Assembly: GCF_047496725.1 (NCBI RefSeq)
Contig: NW_027328667.1
Location: 2,159,859-2,223,858, forward strand
Source of the DNA: Anoplolepis gracilipes
Lineage: Eukaryota; Arthropoda; Insecta; Hymenoptera; Formicidae
Length of the DNA: 64,000 nucleotides
Direction of reading: 5' to 3'
Positions within the stretch are counted from its first letter, which is position 1; each line of letters opens with the position of its first letter. Of this stretch, positions 21,530 through 33,731 are shown piece by piece. Under the pieces are notes generated by a model, which was not told the DNA's origin, made no database searches, and worked only from the letters and a program-made list of their open reading frames with translations. Made by a program: the position numbers and the translations under genes.

Positions 21530-21599
21530 ATTTAAAAATAAAATCTTATTATCTTAATATCTTCAATATTATGCTTTACGAAATTTAAGCTATTTAAAT
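21530..21599 (-). tRNA. trnF: NUMT tRNA-Phe, anticodon GAA
   Basis: The minus strand reads ATTTAAATAGCTTAAATTT with ATATTGAAGATAT as anticodon arm, just downstream of the nad5 stop. Confidence 0.82.
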
Positions 21600-21620
21600 A
21601 TAAATTACTTTAAAAATTAA

Positions 21621-23272
21621 TTAACTAATAAAAAAAATAATTAATAAAATTAATACTGAAATAAAAATAAATATATAAATTTTAAATAATTTTATCTTAA
21701 TTACTAATCTATTTATTATCCTATAAATAATTTTCTTTCCCATAAATTCAATCCATATCTTATCTATCCTATAGGTGTTTAATCTACAAATTATAATAAG
21801 ACTATAAATTCATATATATATATATATATATAATTTATAAATCATATAGATCTAAAAAAATAACTAAATATTAATATATTAATTAAATTTTTTATAGACA
21901 TAATCAACCTTAATAATACTCCCACAAATAATAATAACATTGTAGTTATTTTTACATTTACATTCATATATAAAAAGTAATTATCAAAAAAAAATATTCA
22001 CATTAATATAGATCCTCTAATTAACCTTAAGATTAATAAAATAAACATCGATAAATTCATTAATTTATCTTCTTTATAATAATAAAATCTTGAATTTTTA
22101 AATGAGCCAAAATAAATATAATAAATCAATCGTAAAGAATATGACACAGTAAGAGAAATTGATAAAGTAATTATTATTAATAAAAAAATATTAATATTAT
22201 TTAAATAGATAATTTCTATAATTAAATCTTTAGAATAAAATCCGGCTAAAAAAGGAATTCCTATTAATGCTAATCTAGAAATATAAAATCTTATTATAGT
22301 AAATGGAGTAAACTCATTTAAATTACCACATAATCGAATATCCTGATTATTATTCATTAAATGAATTATAACTCCTGCACACATAAATAATAATGACTTA
22401 AAAATTGCATGAGTCAATAGATGAAAAAAGGCTAAAAAATTAAATCTTAAACTTAAAATTATTATCATTAACCCTAATTGACTTAAAGTAGATAAAGCAA
22501 TAATTTTTTTTAAATCATTTTCAAAATTTGCCATCAACCCAGCTATAAATATAGTAAAAATTGAAATATATAATAAAATTTTCTCAATGCCCCTATTCAT
22601 TAAATATTTATTAAAACGAATTATTAGATAAACCCCTGCAGTAACCAAAGTTGATGAATGAACCAAGGCTGATACTGGGGTCGGGGCGGCCATAGCTATT
22701 GGTAATGAAACAGAAAAAGGAATCTGAGCACTTTTTGTAGCTGCTGCTAAAACAATTATTCTTAAAATTAACTTATAATTTTCCATAAAACTTAAATTCC
22801 AACTTCAAAATGTAAATATTAATCCAATTCTTATTAATAACCCAATATCTCCCACTCGATTGCATAAGACTGTCACTATCCCAGAATTATATGATAAATA
22901 ATTCTGATAATAAATCACTAAACAATAAGAAGTTAATTCTAACCCATCTCACCCAAATAAAATTCTAATTAAATTAGGGCTAATAATCATTAAAATTATT
23001 GATAAAACAAATATAATTACTAACTTAATAAACCGATCAATAAATATGTCATCGCCTATATAAATTATTCTATGTAATATAATTATTGAAGAAATTAATA
23101 TAACTACCCCAATGAACAATGAGACTCAATCAAATAAAATATAAAATTCTACATTAATTGAATTAAAATTAAAAAATAATCATTCCATTATATATCTTAA
23201 ATTTATTAAATTTAAATATAATCTTATAAAAAAAAATAACATAAAAATAATTATTATAAAAAATGAATAAAT
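21621..23272 (-). pseudogene. nad5: NUMT nad5, frameshifted in an AT run
   Basis: NADH dehydrogenase subunit 5, an antiporter-like complex I subunit. Start ATT at 23272 (IYSFFMMIIFMLFFFMSLYL), stop TAA at 21621-21623. The core PIAMAAPTPVSALVHSSTLV and the conserved LLTHAIFKSLLFMCAG are present. The frame is open from 23272 to about 21832, then fails in a TA dinucleotide run (about 21812-21831). The C-terminal 60 residues follow in another frame. The span of 1652 bp is 3n+2. Growth or loss of TA units is the likely cause. Confidence 0.87.
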
Positions 23273-23279
23273 TTATAAT

Positions 23280-23347
23280 AATCTAAGATAAATTTTTTTT
23301 ATATCACTAATTTCACAAATTAATATTTTATTTTAAACTACTTAAAT
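23280..23347 (-). tRNA. trnH: NUMT tRNA-His, anticodon GUG
   Basis: The minus strand reads ATTTAAGTAGTTTAAAATAA with TTAATTTGTGAAATTAG as anticodon arm, ending CTTAGAT, between nad5 and nad4. Confidence 0.82.
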
Positions 23348-23453
23348 AATGACATTATAATAAAATAAATAAATAATAAACATTACTTATTTATTAATAA
23401 TTAATATTATCTATATTGACTAATATAACAAAACTAAATTCTATTTAAAAAAA

Positions 23454-24806
23454 TTAATGTAAAAAACTTAAATTTAAAATTATTAAAATTAAAGGAATTA
23501 AATGAATCAAAATAATCATATAATCTTTTATATAAATAAATTGTTGAAAATTTTTCTTCAAAATAATTAAATCCATGCTGAATATATGAATATAAATATA
23601 ATGAATAAGCACTCCTAAAAAAACAAATTATTATTATATAAATAATAACAGATATCTCTCATCTAATTAAAACTCTAATTATAAAAATCTCTCTAAAAAA
23701 ATTTAAAGAAAAAGGAAAAGAAAAGTTAGCAGCACATAATAAAAATCATCAAATTCTTAAAGACGGAAAAATATTTAATATTCCTTTATTAAAAAAAATT
23801 AACCGACTCCCTGATCGCTCATAATATAAATTCACTATAAAAAATAAACCTGATGAACATAGGCCATGAGAAATTATTAAAATATAAGCACTAATAAATC
23901 CTAATTTTATTATTGTTAATATTGAACATATTATTACATTTATATGTACAACAGAAGAATAAGCCACCAAACTTTTTATATCAATTTCAACTAAACATAA
24001 AATACCAATAAACAACCTTCCTACAATCCCAACTCTAAAAATTACATACCTATACTTATTCCTTTGAAAAATAAATATTATAATAAAACGTAATAAACCA
24101 TACCCCCCTAATTTCAATAAAACAGCAGCTAAAATTATTGACCCATAAACAGGCGCTTCAACATGGGCCTTAGGCAACCAAACATGAAAAATAAAAATTG
24201 GTAGCTTAATAAAAAATGCTATAAAATAAACTAAATAATCTCAAAATCCTATATTAATTATTATATTTTTTATCAATAAATTAAAATCAAATGTTATATT
24301 ATGCTTATAAATTTCATATAAATAAATTAATAAAGGCAAAGAAATAAATATTGTATATATTAATAAATAATAAGATGCAGAGGTTCGTTCAAAATTTAAC
24401 CCTCAATAAATAATGACAATAAACATAGGAATTAATCTTAACTCACAAACATTAAATAAAATAATATTAAATTTATAGAAGAAAAATAAATAATTAAAAT
24501 TAATAATATAATTTCAAATATTAACAATTATTTTTCATAATTTATTTTAATTAGCCTACCACTCCTCTCCTCCAACTGAATAACTATTTTTATTAAAGCT
24601 AAAATTCAAAATCTTAAAGCTAATAAAAAAAATGAATAAAAATCAAACCCTATAAATATTCTCACCCTAATTCAAATATCATCTTTAAATATAAATTTAA
24701 ATAAAAATGAAAATCTAAAAATAAAACATGAATTATAAAAAAATATAATTTTTTTATTTTTTATTAATAAAATTATAAATATAAAAAAAAATAAAAATTT
24801 TATCAT
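23454..24806 (-). pseudogene. nad4: NUMT nad4 with two compensating frameshifts
   Basis: NADH dehydrogenase subunit 4. Start ATG at 24806 (MKFLFFFMFMILLMKNKKIM), stop TAA at 23454-23456. Three blocks in two frames are readable: the N-terminal block with SMFMGFDFYSFFLLALSFWI, the middle block with NFERTSASYYLL and PKAHVEAPVYGSIILAAVLL, and a C-terminal IHLIPLILMILN. Frame changes fall near 24545 and 23535 and cancel, so the total length is still 3n. The middle 215 codons would be out of frame. Confidence 0.83.
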
Positions 24807-24840
24807 ATTAATTCAAAAAAAATAAATAATAGAATAATTT

Positions 24841-24902
24841 AATTATACTATAGTTTATACTAAAACATTAATTTTGTAAATTAAAAATATTTATTATAAT
24901 AA
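24841..24902 (+). tRNA. trnT: NUMT tRNA-Thr, anticodon UGU
   Basis: TTAAT-TTTGTAA-ATTAA anticodon arm with weak A+T stems. It lies between nad4 and nad4L, whereas the ancestral insect order has it after nad4L. Ends are approximate. Confidence 0.7.
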
Positions 24903-24963
24903 ATTTGTGTAAAATTATAAAATATTTTAATATAAAATATTAAATAAATTTTTAATTTTTTAA

Positions 24964-25239
24964 TTAAAACTTATTAATATTAAATAAATAATATAATTCA
25001 TTCCCATGAAAACGAACAATAATTACCAATAATGTTAATCCCAAAACTCCTTCACACACACTAAAAACTAAATAATAAATTATAAAAATCTCCAAATTAA
25101 ATATCCTAAAAATCATAAATATAATTATTGATAAAATTAATACTATTAATTCAATTATTATTAAAATAATTAATATAAATTTATATATAAAAATTAATAA
25201 TAATAAAATAATTATATATATATATATGTATAAATTAAT
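24964..25239 (-). pseudogene. nad4L: NUMT nad4L
   Basis: NADH dehydrogenase subunit 4L, a small three-span membrane protein. The frame ends TAA at 24964-24966 and is open to about 25239, about 91 codons, near the usual length. The conserved stretch LVFSVCEGVLGLTLLVIIVR followed by FHGNE identifies it. The exact start in the TA-rich 5' end is uncertain. No frameshift is seen. Confidence 0.8.
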
Positions 25240-25278
25240 AAATCAATATAAATAATTATATAATTATTTTATTATATA

Positions 25279-25349
25279 ATTCAAAAAATAAATCTATTTA
25301 TGCCATTAATCTCCAAAATTAATATTCTTTTTCTAAACTATTTTTTGAA
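25279..25349 (-). tRNA. trnP: NUMT tRNA-Pro, anticodon UGG
   Basis: The minus strand has TTCAAAA...TTTTGAA acceptor and TTAATTTTGGAGATTAA anticodon arm. Confidence 0.82.
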
Positions 25350-25425
25350 AATAATTAAATTTTCATTGATTTTTACCAATATATTCAATTTAATTAAACT
25401 TTAATTTTTTCAACCCCTCTTATAT

Positions 25426-25985
25426 ATGAATAAAGAATTACTTACTTTTACTATTTTAATTTTTTTAATATTTTTTATTATTTTATTTTTACTAGCTACT
25501 AATAACAGCTCTATCCACCCTATCTGAATAATTATCTCTATTTTAATTTTTAGAATATTTATTTGCATAAATCTTTCAGTCTGACAATCTAATTATATTT
25601 ATTCTATTATATTATTCTTAATTATAATTAGAGGCTTATTAATTATTTTTCTTTATTTTGCAAGATTAATCTCAAATGATCAAAATAAACTTAATAATTA
25701 CAACCCCTATTTACTTATATTATTCATTTTAAATTGATTATTATTAATTAGATATATATATATTTCAATTTACCTTGACCTAACTTATTAAAAAATAAAT
25801 TTAATTATAGTGATTCAATAATAATCTTAAAATTTAATGAAATAAATTATCAAAATATTATTAACCTTTATGAATACCCATATAATAATATAACTATTAG
25901 CTCAATATTTTATCTACTAATTTCATTATTTACTATTATCAAAGTTTGTTCTATTAAATTATTCACTATACGTAAAATCAATTAA
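25426..25985 (+). pseudogene. nad6: NUMT nad6, frameshifted
   Basis: NADH dehydrogenase subunit 6, a hydrophobic complex I subunit. ATG at 25426 opens MNKELLTFTILIFLMFFIIL and runs to TAA after LDLTY at about 25790. The C-terminal part (NLYEYPYNNMTISSMFYLLI) continues in another frame to TAA at 25983. The length of 560 bp is 3n+2. The shift lies in the A-rich stretch near 25790-25800. Confidence 0.83.
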
Positions 25986-25995
25986 AAATTTATTT

Positions 25996-27120
25996 ATGAA
26001 TAAAAACTTAATAATATTTATTAATAACTCTTTACTTAAACTCCCTACACCAATTAATATTTCTTACTGATGAAATTTTGGATCATTATTAGGAATATTC
26101 TTATTTATCCAAATTTTAAGGGGCTTTTTTTTATCCATACATTATTGTTCTAATATAAATTATGCTTTTAACAGAATTATTCACATTATTCAAAATGTAA
26201 AATTAGGATGATTATTGCATAATATTCACATAAATGGAGCTTCAATATTTTTTATCTGTATATATATTCATATTAGACGAGGATTATACTATAATTCTTA
26301 CAAACTTTTTAATACCTGAATAATTGGAGTAAGAATCTTCTTAATATCCATAGCAACAGCTTTTTTAGGATACGTTTTGCCATGAGGCCAAATATCATTC
26401 TGAGGAGCAACAGTTATTACTAATTTAATTTCCACAATCCCCTACATAGGAAATATAATCGTCCAATGAATTTGAGGGGGATTCTCTATTAATAACGCAA
26501 CTTTAAATCGATTTTACTCTCTTCATTTTATTATACCCTTCCTCTCTCTAATTATATTAATAATTATTTTACATTTATTTTTCTTACATAATACAGGATC
26601 TTCTAATCCTTTAGAAACTAATAGAAATCTCTATAAAATTCCATTTCATATTTACTTCACGATAAAAGATAATATTACTTTTATAATTTTCATCATAATT
26701 TTTTGAATTATTAATCTAGAATATCCATATATATTTAGGGATCCTGATAACTTTCTTCTCGCAAATCCTATAATTACACCTATTCATATTCAACCTGAAT
26801 GATACTTTCTCTTTGCTTATGCTATTCTTCGATCAATCCCTAATAAACTAGGGGGGGTTATTGCCCTATTAATATCAATTTTAATCTTATACACCCTTCC
26901 TCTTTTAACCCCTAAATTCAATTCATTAATAATTTATCCTATTAACCAGCTATTATATTGAATTTTTTTAAACACATTTATTCTCCTTACTTGGGCAGGA
27001 GCCCAAGTAATTGAATATCCATTTATTAGAATTAGTCAAATTTTATCAGTTATTTATTTTCTTTATTTTATTCTTATATCTATCATAATAAAAATCTGAG
27101 ATATTATTTTATTAAATTAA
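25996..27120 (+). pseudogene. cob: NUMT cob (cytochrome b), open frame
   Basis: Cytochrome b, the two-heme core of complex III. ATG to TAA gives 374 codons, open in the mitochondrial code. Landmarks: GYVLPWGQMSFWGATVITN (Qo helix), DPDNF and IQPEWYFLFAYAILRSIPN. The motif WLLRNIHMNGAS reads WLLHNIHMNGAS near 26220, replacing an Arg that is conserved beside the heme. The change is CGT to CAT in form, again a G-to-A transition. Confidence 0.87.
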
Positions 27121-27179
27121 AAATTTATTTTTATTATTTATATTTAACTATTAACCAATAAAAAAATTATAAATTCATA

Positions 27180-27251
27180 AGTTAATGATCTTGATTAATA
27201 AGTTTATGTTTTGAAAACATAATAAAGAAATTCAAAATTTTCTATTAACTT
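27180..27251 (+). tRNA. trnS2: NUMT tRNA-Ser (UCN), anticodon UGA
   Basis: AGTTAAT...ATTAACT acceptor and TATGTTTTGAAAACATA anticodon arm, between cob and nad1. Confidence 0.85.
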
Positions 27252-27312
27252 CCAAATTACTTATTTTTAATCTCACACACACCACACAACTTAAGCCCAC
27301 TTTATCTCTATT

Positions 27313-28264
27313 CTATAATAAAACAATAACTATTATGAATTTTATTCTTAAAATTAAAACTAAATATATTAAAATAATAGGCAAAATAATTTTTCAACAT
27401 AAATATATTAATTCATCATACCGCATTCGAGGTAATAATCCTCGCATAAAAATAATCAAAGATCTTATTAAATTAATTATAACAAATATTAACATAGAAT
27501 ATAAAAGTAAATTAGTAAATAAAATAATTCTAATAAATCTAAAAAAAATAATCATACCATATTCAGATAAAAAAATTAATGTAAATCCCCCCCTAAAATA
27601 TTCAATATTAAACCCCGAAACTAACTCTGATTCGCCCTCAATAAAATCTATAGGGCTACGATTTAACTCAGCCAAAATTCTAATAAAATATAACAAAAAT
27701 AAAGGATATAAACTAACTAAATACCAAATATAAATTTGATATTTATAAAAATTCAAAAAAGAGTATCTTTCTCTTATAATTATTAAAATTAAAATAATTA
27801 AAATAAACCTTACTTCATAAGATAATATTTGAGCAACAGATCGCATAGACCCTATTATTGAATAAATTGAATTTGCTGACCATCCTATAAAAATAATGAA
27901 ATACCCGCCAATAGATATAAAAATAATTATTAATAAAATAGAAAAATTTAAATAATAAAAATTAGTAGCAAACGGATATAATAATCATATAGATAATATA
28001 GTTACAAATCTCATTAAAGGAGTCAAATAAAATAATCGATAATTAGATTTATAAACATAAAATAATTCTTTATTTAATAATTTAATAGCATCGCTGAAAG
28101 GTTGCAAAATACCAACTAACCCGACCTTATTAGGACCTTTACGTATTTGTACATGTATATCCTAAAAATTTCCGCTCTAATAAAGTTAAAAAAGCAATCC
28201 CTAACAATAAAATTAATAATAAAATTAATAAATTTAATAAATTTAAAACTAAATAATAATAAAT
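27313..28264 (-). pseudogene. nad1: NUMT nad1, complete length, frameshifted (copy 2)
   Basis: NADH dehydrogenase subunit 1, start ATT at 28264, stop TAG at 27313. Conserved LERKFLGY, IRKGPNKVG, AELNRSPIDFIEGESELVSG and LPRMRYDELIYLC are all present. The same 4-bp insertion as in copy 1 (about 28153-28158) breaks the frame early. Apart from that the gene is open to its end. The copy at 32812-33654 lacks the insertion. This copy spans the end of one mitochondrial unit and the start of the next (27900). Confidence 0.9.
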
Positions 28265-28276
28265 ATTTTTAATTAT

Positions 28277-28341
28277 TACTTATATAAATTATTTTTATAT
28301 ATTTATAAATTCTAAATTTATTACACTATTCTGCCAAAGTA
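28277..28341 (-). tRNA. trnL1: NUMT tRNA-Leu (CUN), copy 2
   Basis: Same sequence and position as 11356-11420, offset by 16,921 bp. Confidence 0.8.
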
Positions 28342-29801
28342 ATCTACAATTTTTATAAAATTAATATTATTCTTTAATTTAAAAAAAATTTCAAATAAAA
28401 AGTCCTTTCGTACAAATTTATTTACACTTTAATTATAGATAAAATCCGATCTGGCTTACGCCGATCTAAACTCAAATCATGTAAAATTTTAATAGTCGAA
28501 CAGACTAAATAATTAAATTTTTCCATCTAATTTTTATTTTAATTCAACATCGAGGTCGCAATCATTTTTTATAATATGATCTTAAAAAAAATATTACGCT
28601 GTTATCCCTAAGGTAATTAATTTTTCAATAATTTTTTTTAAAACTTATTCATATTTTCATAAATATATGATTATCTATTAAATAAAATTAAAAAAGTTTA
28701 TAAAATTTTTTAATCCTCCCAACTAAATATAATTTTATACTAAATTTAAAAACTAATGTATTTTAATAAAAATTATATTAAATTCTATAGGGTCTTATCG
28801 TCCCATAATATTATTTGAACATTTTTATTCAAAATTTAAATTTTTATTATTTAATTTAAAAAGCTTAAATCTCATCCATTCCTTCATTCCAGCCTCCAAT
28901 TAAAAGACAAATGATTATGCTACGTTAGCACAGTCAAATTACTGCGGCTATTTAATACACATCATTGAGCAGAACAAATCTTTAATTATTTTCTAAAAAC
29001 CATGTTTTTATTAAACAGGTGGACTTAATTTTATTTAAATATATTAAATAAATTTATTTTGCCTAATTCTTTAATTAAATATAAATTATTAATTATTATC
29101 AAATTTTTAAAAATAAATTTTATAAATAATACTAATTTTATCATTATTAATTTTTAATTTAAATTAATAAAAATATTTTTTTAATTTATTAAATTTATTT
29201 TAATTTTAAAATTATAATTAAACTATGCTAAAATAAATAAATTATTAAATTTTTTCAAAAAATTTTAAATTTTAAAACCATTTTTATAAAATTTTTATAA
29301 ATAATATTAATAAATTTTTTAAATTTTAAAATTAATTTATAGATTATCCCATAAATTTTTAATATAAATCAATATATTTATTGTAAATAAAAATTATTTT
29401 AAACTTTAATAAAAATTTACATATTTAAATTTATATCTAAATTAAATTTATATAAAAAAAAATTAAATTTAAAAAAAATTGATTAAAATATCTTCTCTAA
29501 ATAAATATTAAAAATAATTTTTTTATATTAAATTTTATTTATTTATTTAACTCTTTTTCTTTCGAGAAATTTATTTATCAATAATTTTTTTTAATAAACC
29601 CTGATACAAAAGGTACATTCAACTAAAATTACTCTAAAAAAATTTTTTTATTTTCATTTACATTACATTATCATTAAAATTAAAATAATTATTTTAAAAT
29701 TTTTTACTAAAACTTTTTTTTTTTAATATAATTTTATTTAATAATTTATAATATTTTTTCTTATATTTATTTATTATTAATAATTTATTTATTAATTATA
29801 A
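28342..29801 (-). rRNA. rrnL: NUMT 16S rRNA (copy 2)
   Basis: Second copy, about 1% different from 11421-12883. It shares several bases with the copy at 33732 (for example GAGGTCGCAATC and AACAAATCT) that differ from the copies at 11421 and 63211. Confidence 0.87.
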
Positions 29802-29871
29802 TAAAATTTTAAAAATTTTTAATTAATCTTTTCAATGTAAATGAAAAATTTTTATTTAAACTAAAATTTTT
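29802..29871 (-). tRNA. trnV: NUMT tRNA-Val, copy 2
   Basis: Same anticodon arm as the copy at 12884-12953, with minor differences nearby. Confidence 0.7.
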
Positions 29872-30665
29872 TTTTATTCTAAATACATTTTCCAATATAT
29901 TTACTTTGTTACGACTTTTTCCATAAATTTTTATTAATGAAAATGACGGGCAATTTGTACATATTTTATTTAAAATTCAATTTAAATATTTTTTTAACTT
30001 TACAATTAAATTCAATATTTATAAAACTTTAAAAATTTATTTCAATTAATTAAATTAAATGTAACTCATTTAAATCTTAACTATTCTACATTTTGATTTG
30101 AATTATAATTATAATTAATTTTTAAATTATTAATCTTTTAATATAATTTTTCAACAACAATATATAAAAATTAAATTAAGTAATTCTATTCGTGGATTAT
30201 CAAATTAATCAACAAGTTCCTCTAAATCATAAAATACCGCCAAATTTTTTATTTTTAATGATTAACATTTAATATTTAATTATATTTTATTTTCATTTAA
30301 ATAATAGGGTATCTAATCCTAATTTATTATATAAATTTTTTTAATTTTATTATTAATTTAAATAAAATTATTTAACTTTTAATATCTATTCATATTTCAC
30401 CATAAAAAAATAAATTAGTTAAATATATTTATTTATTTATATATTTTATATTTATATATAATTATTTAAATTTATTTTTATTTAAAGTATAAACCGCAAT
30501 TGCTGGCACTTTATTTATTAATAATAAATTATAATTTTCTATTATAAATTTTCATTTAATTAATTATTATAAATACTAATTTATATATTATTAAATTATT
30601 TAAATTTTATATAATTTTTTAAAATTTTATTTATACTTTAAATTATAAAATAAATTTAAAAAAAA
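29872..30665 (-). rRNA. rrnS: NUMT 12S rRNA (copy 2)
   Basis: Second copy of 12954-13750 with scattered differences (for example TATTTTATTTAAAATT for TATTTTAATTAAAATT). Confidence 0.83.
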
Positions 30666-31573
30666 AAATTAATTTTTAATTATATTTATTAATTATTAAA
30701 AACAAATTATAAAAATAATTTAAATTTAAATTTAATATGAATATAAAATTTAATTTATAATATACATAAAAAAAAAATTAAATAATATTCCCCCCTTTTT
30801 TATATTATTATCATTATTATTAATTATTAATAATTATTTAAATATATTAAAATATTTTATTAATAAATAATTTTTTTTCTATATTTTAGGTTTTTAATAT
30901 TTTAAATTAAAAATAATGATTAATAAGTTTTAATTAATTAATAATAAATAATTAATGTTAATTAAATATTTTAAATATATATAATTAATTATATATTTAT
31001 AAAAATAATTAAAATATTTTATTAACATTAAATAATACATATTAAATAATATTAATGTATATATAAATAAAAACTTAAATTTTTAATTTTTTTTACTTTC
31101 TATAAAATACTCTCCTTAAATTTATATAAATAAGATTTTTAATTATTATTAATTATTTTATTTATAGATAAGTTTTTTAATTTTAATTTTAATAATATAT
31201 TTTTTTTTTATAAATACATATAATTAAAATAGTCAATTATTAAATTTAAATAAAATTACTCTCTCCCTCTGAATTTTATTTTAACTAATTATACTTTTTT
31301 AATTCTATAATAACTAATTATTTTTAAAAAATCAATTTTTATAATAATTTTATTTATAATATTTTATTATTTAATTTATTAATTAATCTTTATAACTACT
31401 TTAATTTTAATAAATTCTTTTATTATTTTTACTAATACAAATTTAATTTAAATTATTTATTTAAATTTACTTATAACCTTTTTTTAAATTAAATTTACTT
31501 ATCATATTTAATTTTAACTAATGATTAATAGTCAATTTTCAAAAATATTATACTAATTTATATTTATTTAATT
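30666..31573. other. NUMT control region (copy 2)
   Basis: A+T-rich, as at 13751-14659. The C-run is 6 nt here (30790-30795) against 8 nt in the first copy, and T-runs also differ in length. Confidence 0.72.
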
Positions 31574-31643
31574 AAAGTAAGTAAGCTAATTCTCTAAGCT
31601 TTTAGGTTCATACCCTAAATATAGAAATTTTATCTTTCTCTTA
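31574..31643 (+). tRNA. trnM: NUMT tRNA-Met, copy 2
   Basis: Identical to the copy at 14660-14729, offset 16,914 bp. Confidence 0.83.
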
Positions 31644-31696
31644 TTTAATTAATTATTTTTGCTATTTAAATTTTATTAATAACTAAAAATTTATTT

Positions 31697-31764
31697 AATG
31701 ATATGCCTGATAAAAGGATTATTTTGATAGAATAAATCATACATAATTTATATATGTTTTCATT
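31697..31764 (+). tRNA. trnI: NUMT tRNA-Ile, copy 2
   Basis: Identical to 14783-14850. Confidence 0.83.
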
Positions 31765-31778
31765 TAAATTAATTTTTT

Positions 31779-31849
31779 TATATTTAATAGATTTAAACTA
31801 TCTCAAAAAATTTCAAAAATTTTTATGCTTTATAATACATTAAAATATA
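31779..31849 (-). tRNA. trnQ: NUMT tRNA-Gln, copy 2
   Basis: Matches 14865-14935 with one difference (TTTATAATAC for TTCATAATAC). Confidence 0.8.
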
Positions 31850-31893
31850 ATATTAATATTCAATATTTATTCAAAGTTTAATACAACTAAAAA

Positions 31894-32811
31894 ATTAATT
31901 TTATTTATATGCATCATAATTTATTCATAAAATTTTTTTTAATGTCTTATTTAATTTATTTTTCTTTTATTTCTTTATTTTTATACGATTTATTAATAAT
32001 TTGTATTATTATGGAAATTAATAATTTTTTATTCATTTGTTTTTTATCAATTAAATTAAAAAATAAAAAAATTATTTTTTTATATTATCTCATTCAAGCT
32101 TTAGCTTCCTTAATAATAATGTTAACTTTAATTATTAATAATTTTATATATATACAAATAAATTTTATTATAATCAATTTTTTTATCTCTATTATAATTA
32201 AATTAGGGATCCCCCCATTTCATTCATGAATCCCTTCTGTAGCTATTTTTTTAGATTGATATTCATTATTTATTTTTTTAACAATTCAAAAAATTATTCC
32301 TTTATACATAATTTCACTTATTAACCCTCCAATTTTTTTACTATATTTTATAATTTTAACATCTGCATTTATCTCCGCCTTTAAAATAATTAATTCAATA
32401 AATTTTAAAATTTTATTAAGATTTTCTTCAATTAACCAAATGTTTTCTTCGATTAACCGGATAAATATTAATTTTAATTTATTTTAAAACCCTAATCTGA
32501 TTTTCATATTTAATATTCTATACACTTATCCCATTAATTATTATTATAATTTTTATATATTTTAAAATTTCATTTAGATTTTCTTTAAGTAATAACTTTC
32601 CTTCAATTAATTTTAATTTAATTTGTTTGTTATTAATTTTTAATTTAGCCAGAATTCCCCCACTAACGTTTTTTATTTTTAAATGAACTATAATCTATAT
32701 TTTTTTATTAAATTCAAATTTTTACTTTATTTTTATTTTAATGATTTTAAATTCTTTCATTTTAATTTATGTTTATATTAATTTAATAAATCTAATAATA
32801 TATTTTTATTT
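31894..32811 (+). pseudogene. nad2: NUMT nad2, 3'-truncated (copy 2)
   Basis: Same gene as 14980-16019, including the 21-bp tandem duplication and the extra T that shifts the frame near 32484. At about 32002 TTTGATTTATTATGG of copy 1 reads TTTGTATTATTATGG. The region that is shifted in copy 1 near 15862 is open here. The gene stops at about 32811, where it is joined to nad1, so the last 40 or so codons are lost. Confidence 0.85.
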
Positions 32812-32818
32812 ATACCGC
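32805..32818. other. Internal NUMT deletion junction nad2|nad1
   Basis: Sequence matches nad2 up to about 32810 (as at 15889) and nad1 from 32812 (as at 27418). The 11.5 kb that hold cox1 to cob are missing. No clear microhomology beyond one or two T/A bases is seen. Confidence 0.85.
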
Positions 32819-33654
32819 ATTCGAGGTAATAATCCTCGCATAAAAATAATCAAAGATCTTATTAAATTAATTATAACAAATATTAACATAGAATATAAAA
32901 GTAAATTAGTAAATAAAATAATTCTAATAAATCTAAAAAAAATAATCATACCATATTCAGATAAAAAAATTAATGTAAATCCCCCCCTAAAATATTCAAT
33001 ATTAAACCCCGAAACTAACTCTGATTCGCCCTCAATAAAATCTATAGGGCTACGATTTAACTCAGCCAAAATTCTAATAAAATATAACAAAAATAAAGGA
33101 TATAAACTAACTAAATACCAAATATAAATTTGATATTTATAAAAATCCAAAAAAGAGTATCTTTCTCTTATAATTATTAAAATTAAAATAATTAAAATAA
33201 ACCTTACTTTATAAGATAATATTTGAGCAACAGATCGCATAGACCCTATTATTGAATAAATTGAATTTGCTGACCATCCTATAAAAATAATGAAATACCC
33301 GCCAATAGATATAAAAATAATTATTAATAAAATAGAAAAATTTAAATAATAAAAATTAGTAGCAAACGGATATAATAATCATATAGATAATATAGTTACA
33401 AATCTCATTAAAGGAGTCAAATAAAATAATCGATAATTAGATTTATAAACATAAAATAATTCTTTATTTAATAATTTAATAGCATCGCTGAAAGGTTGCA
33501 AAATACCAACTAACCCGACCTTATTAGGACCTTTACGTATTTGTACATATCCTAAAAATTTCCGCTCTAATAAAGTTAAAAAAGCAATCCCTAACAATAA
33601 AATTAATAATAAAATTAATAAATTTAATAAATTTAAAACTAAATAATAATAAAT
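32812..33654 (-). pseudogene. nad1: NUMT nad1 without the 4-bp insertion, 3'-truncated (copy 3)
   Basis: This copy reads through RKFLGYVQIRKGPNKVGLVG without a shift and is open in the mitochondrial code from ATT at 33654 to the deletion junction. It ends in LLPRMRYK instead of LPRMRYDELIYLC and so lacks the last 35 or so residues. It is the least damaged nad1 in the window and shows what the frame was before the insertion seen in copies 1 and 2. Confidence 0.87.
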
Positions 33655-33666
33655 ATTTTTAATTAT

Positions 33667-33731
33667 TACTTATATAAATTATTTTTATATATTTATAAAT
33701 TCTAAATTTATTACACTATTCTGCCAAAGTA
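33667..33731 (-). tRNA. trnL1: NUMT tRNA-Leu (CUN), copy 3
   Basis: Same as 28277-28341, offset 5,390 bp. Confidence 0.8.

Noticed and set aside
27335..27733. Plus-strand ORF of 132 codons (also 32741-33127)
   Set aside because: It is the antisense of nad1; the nad1 motifs on the minus strand explain the sequence.
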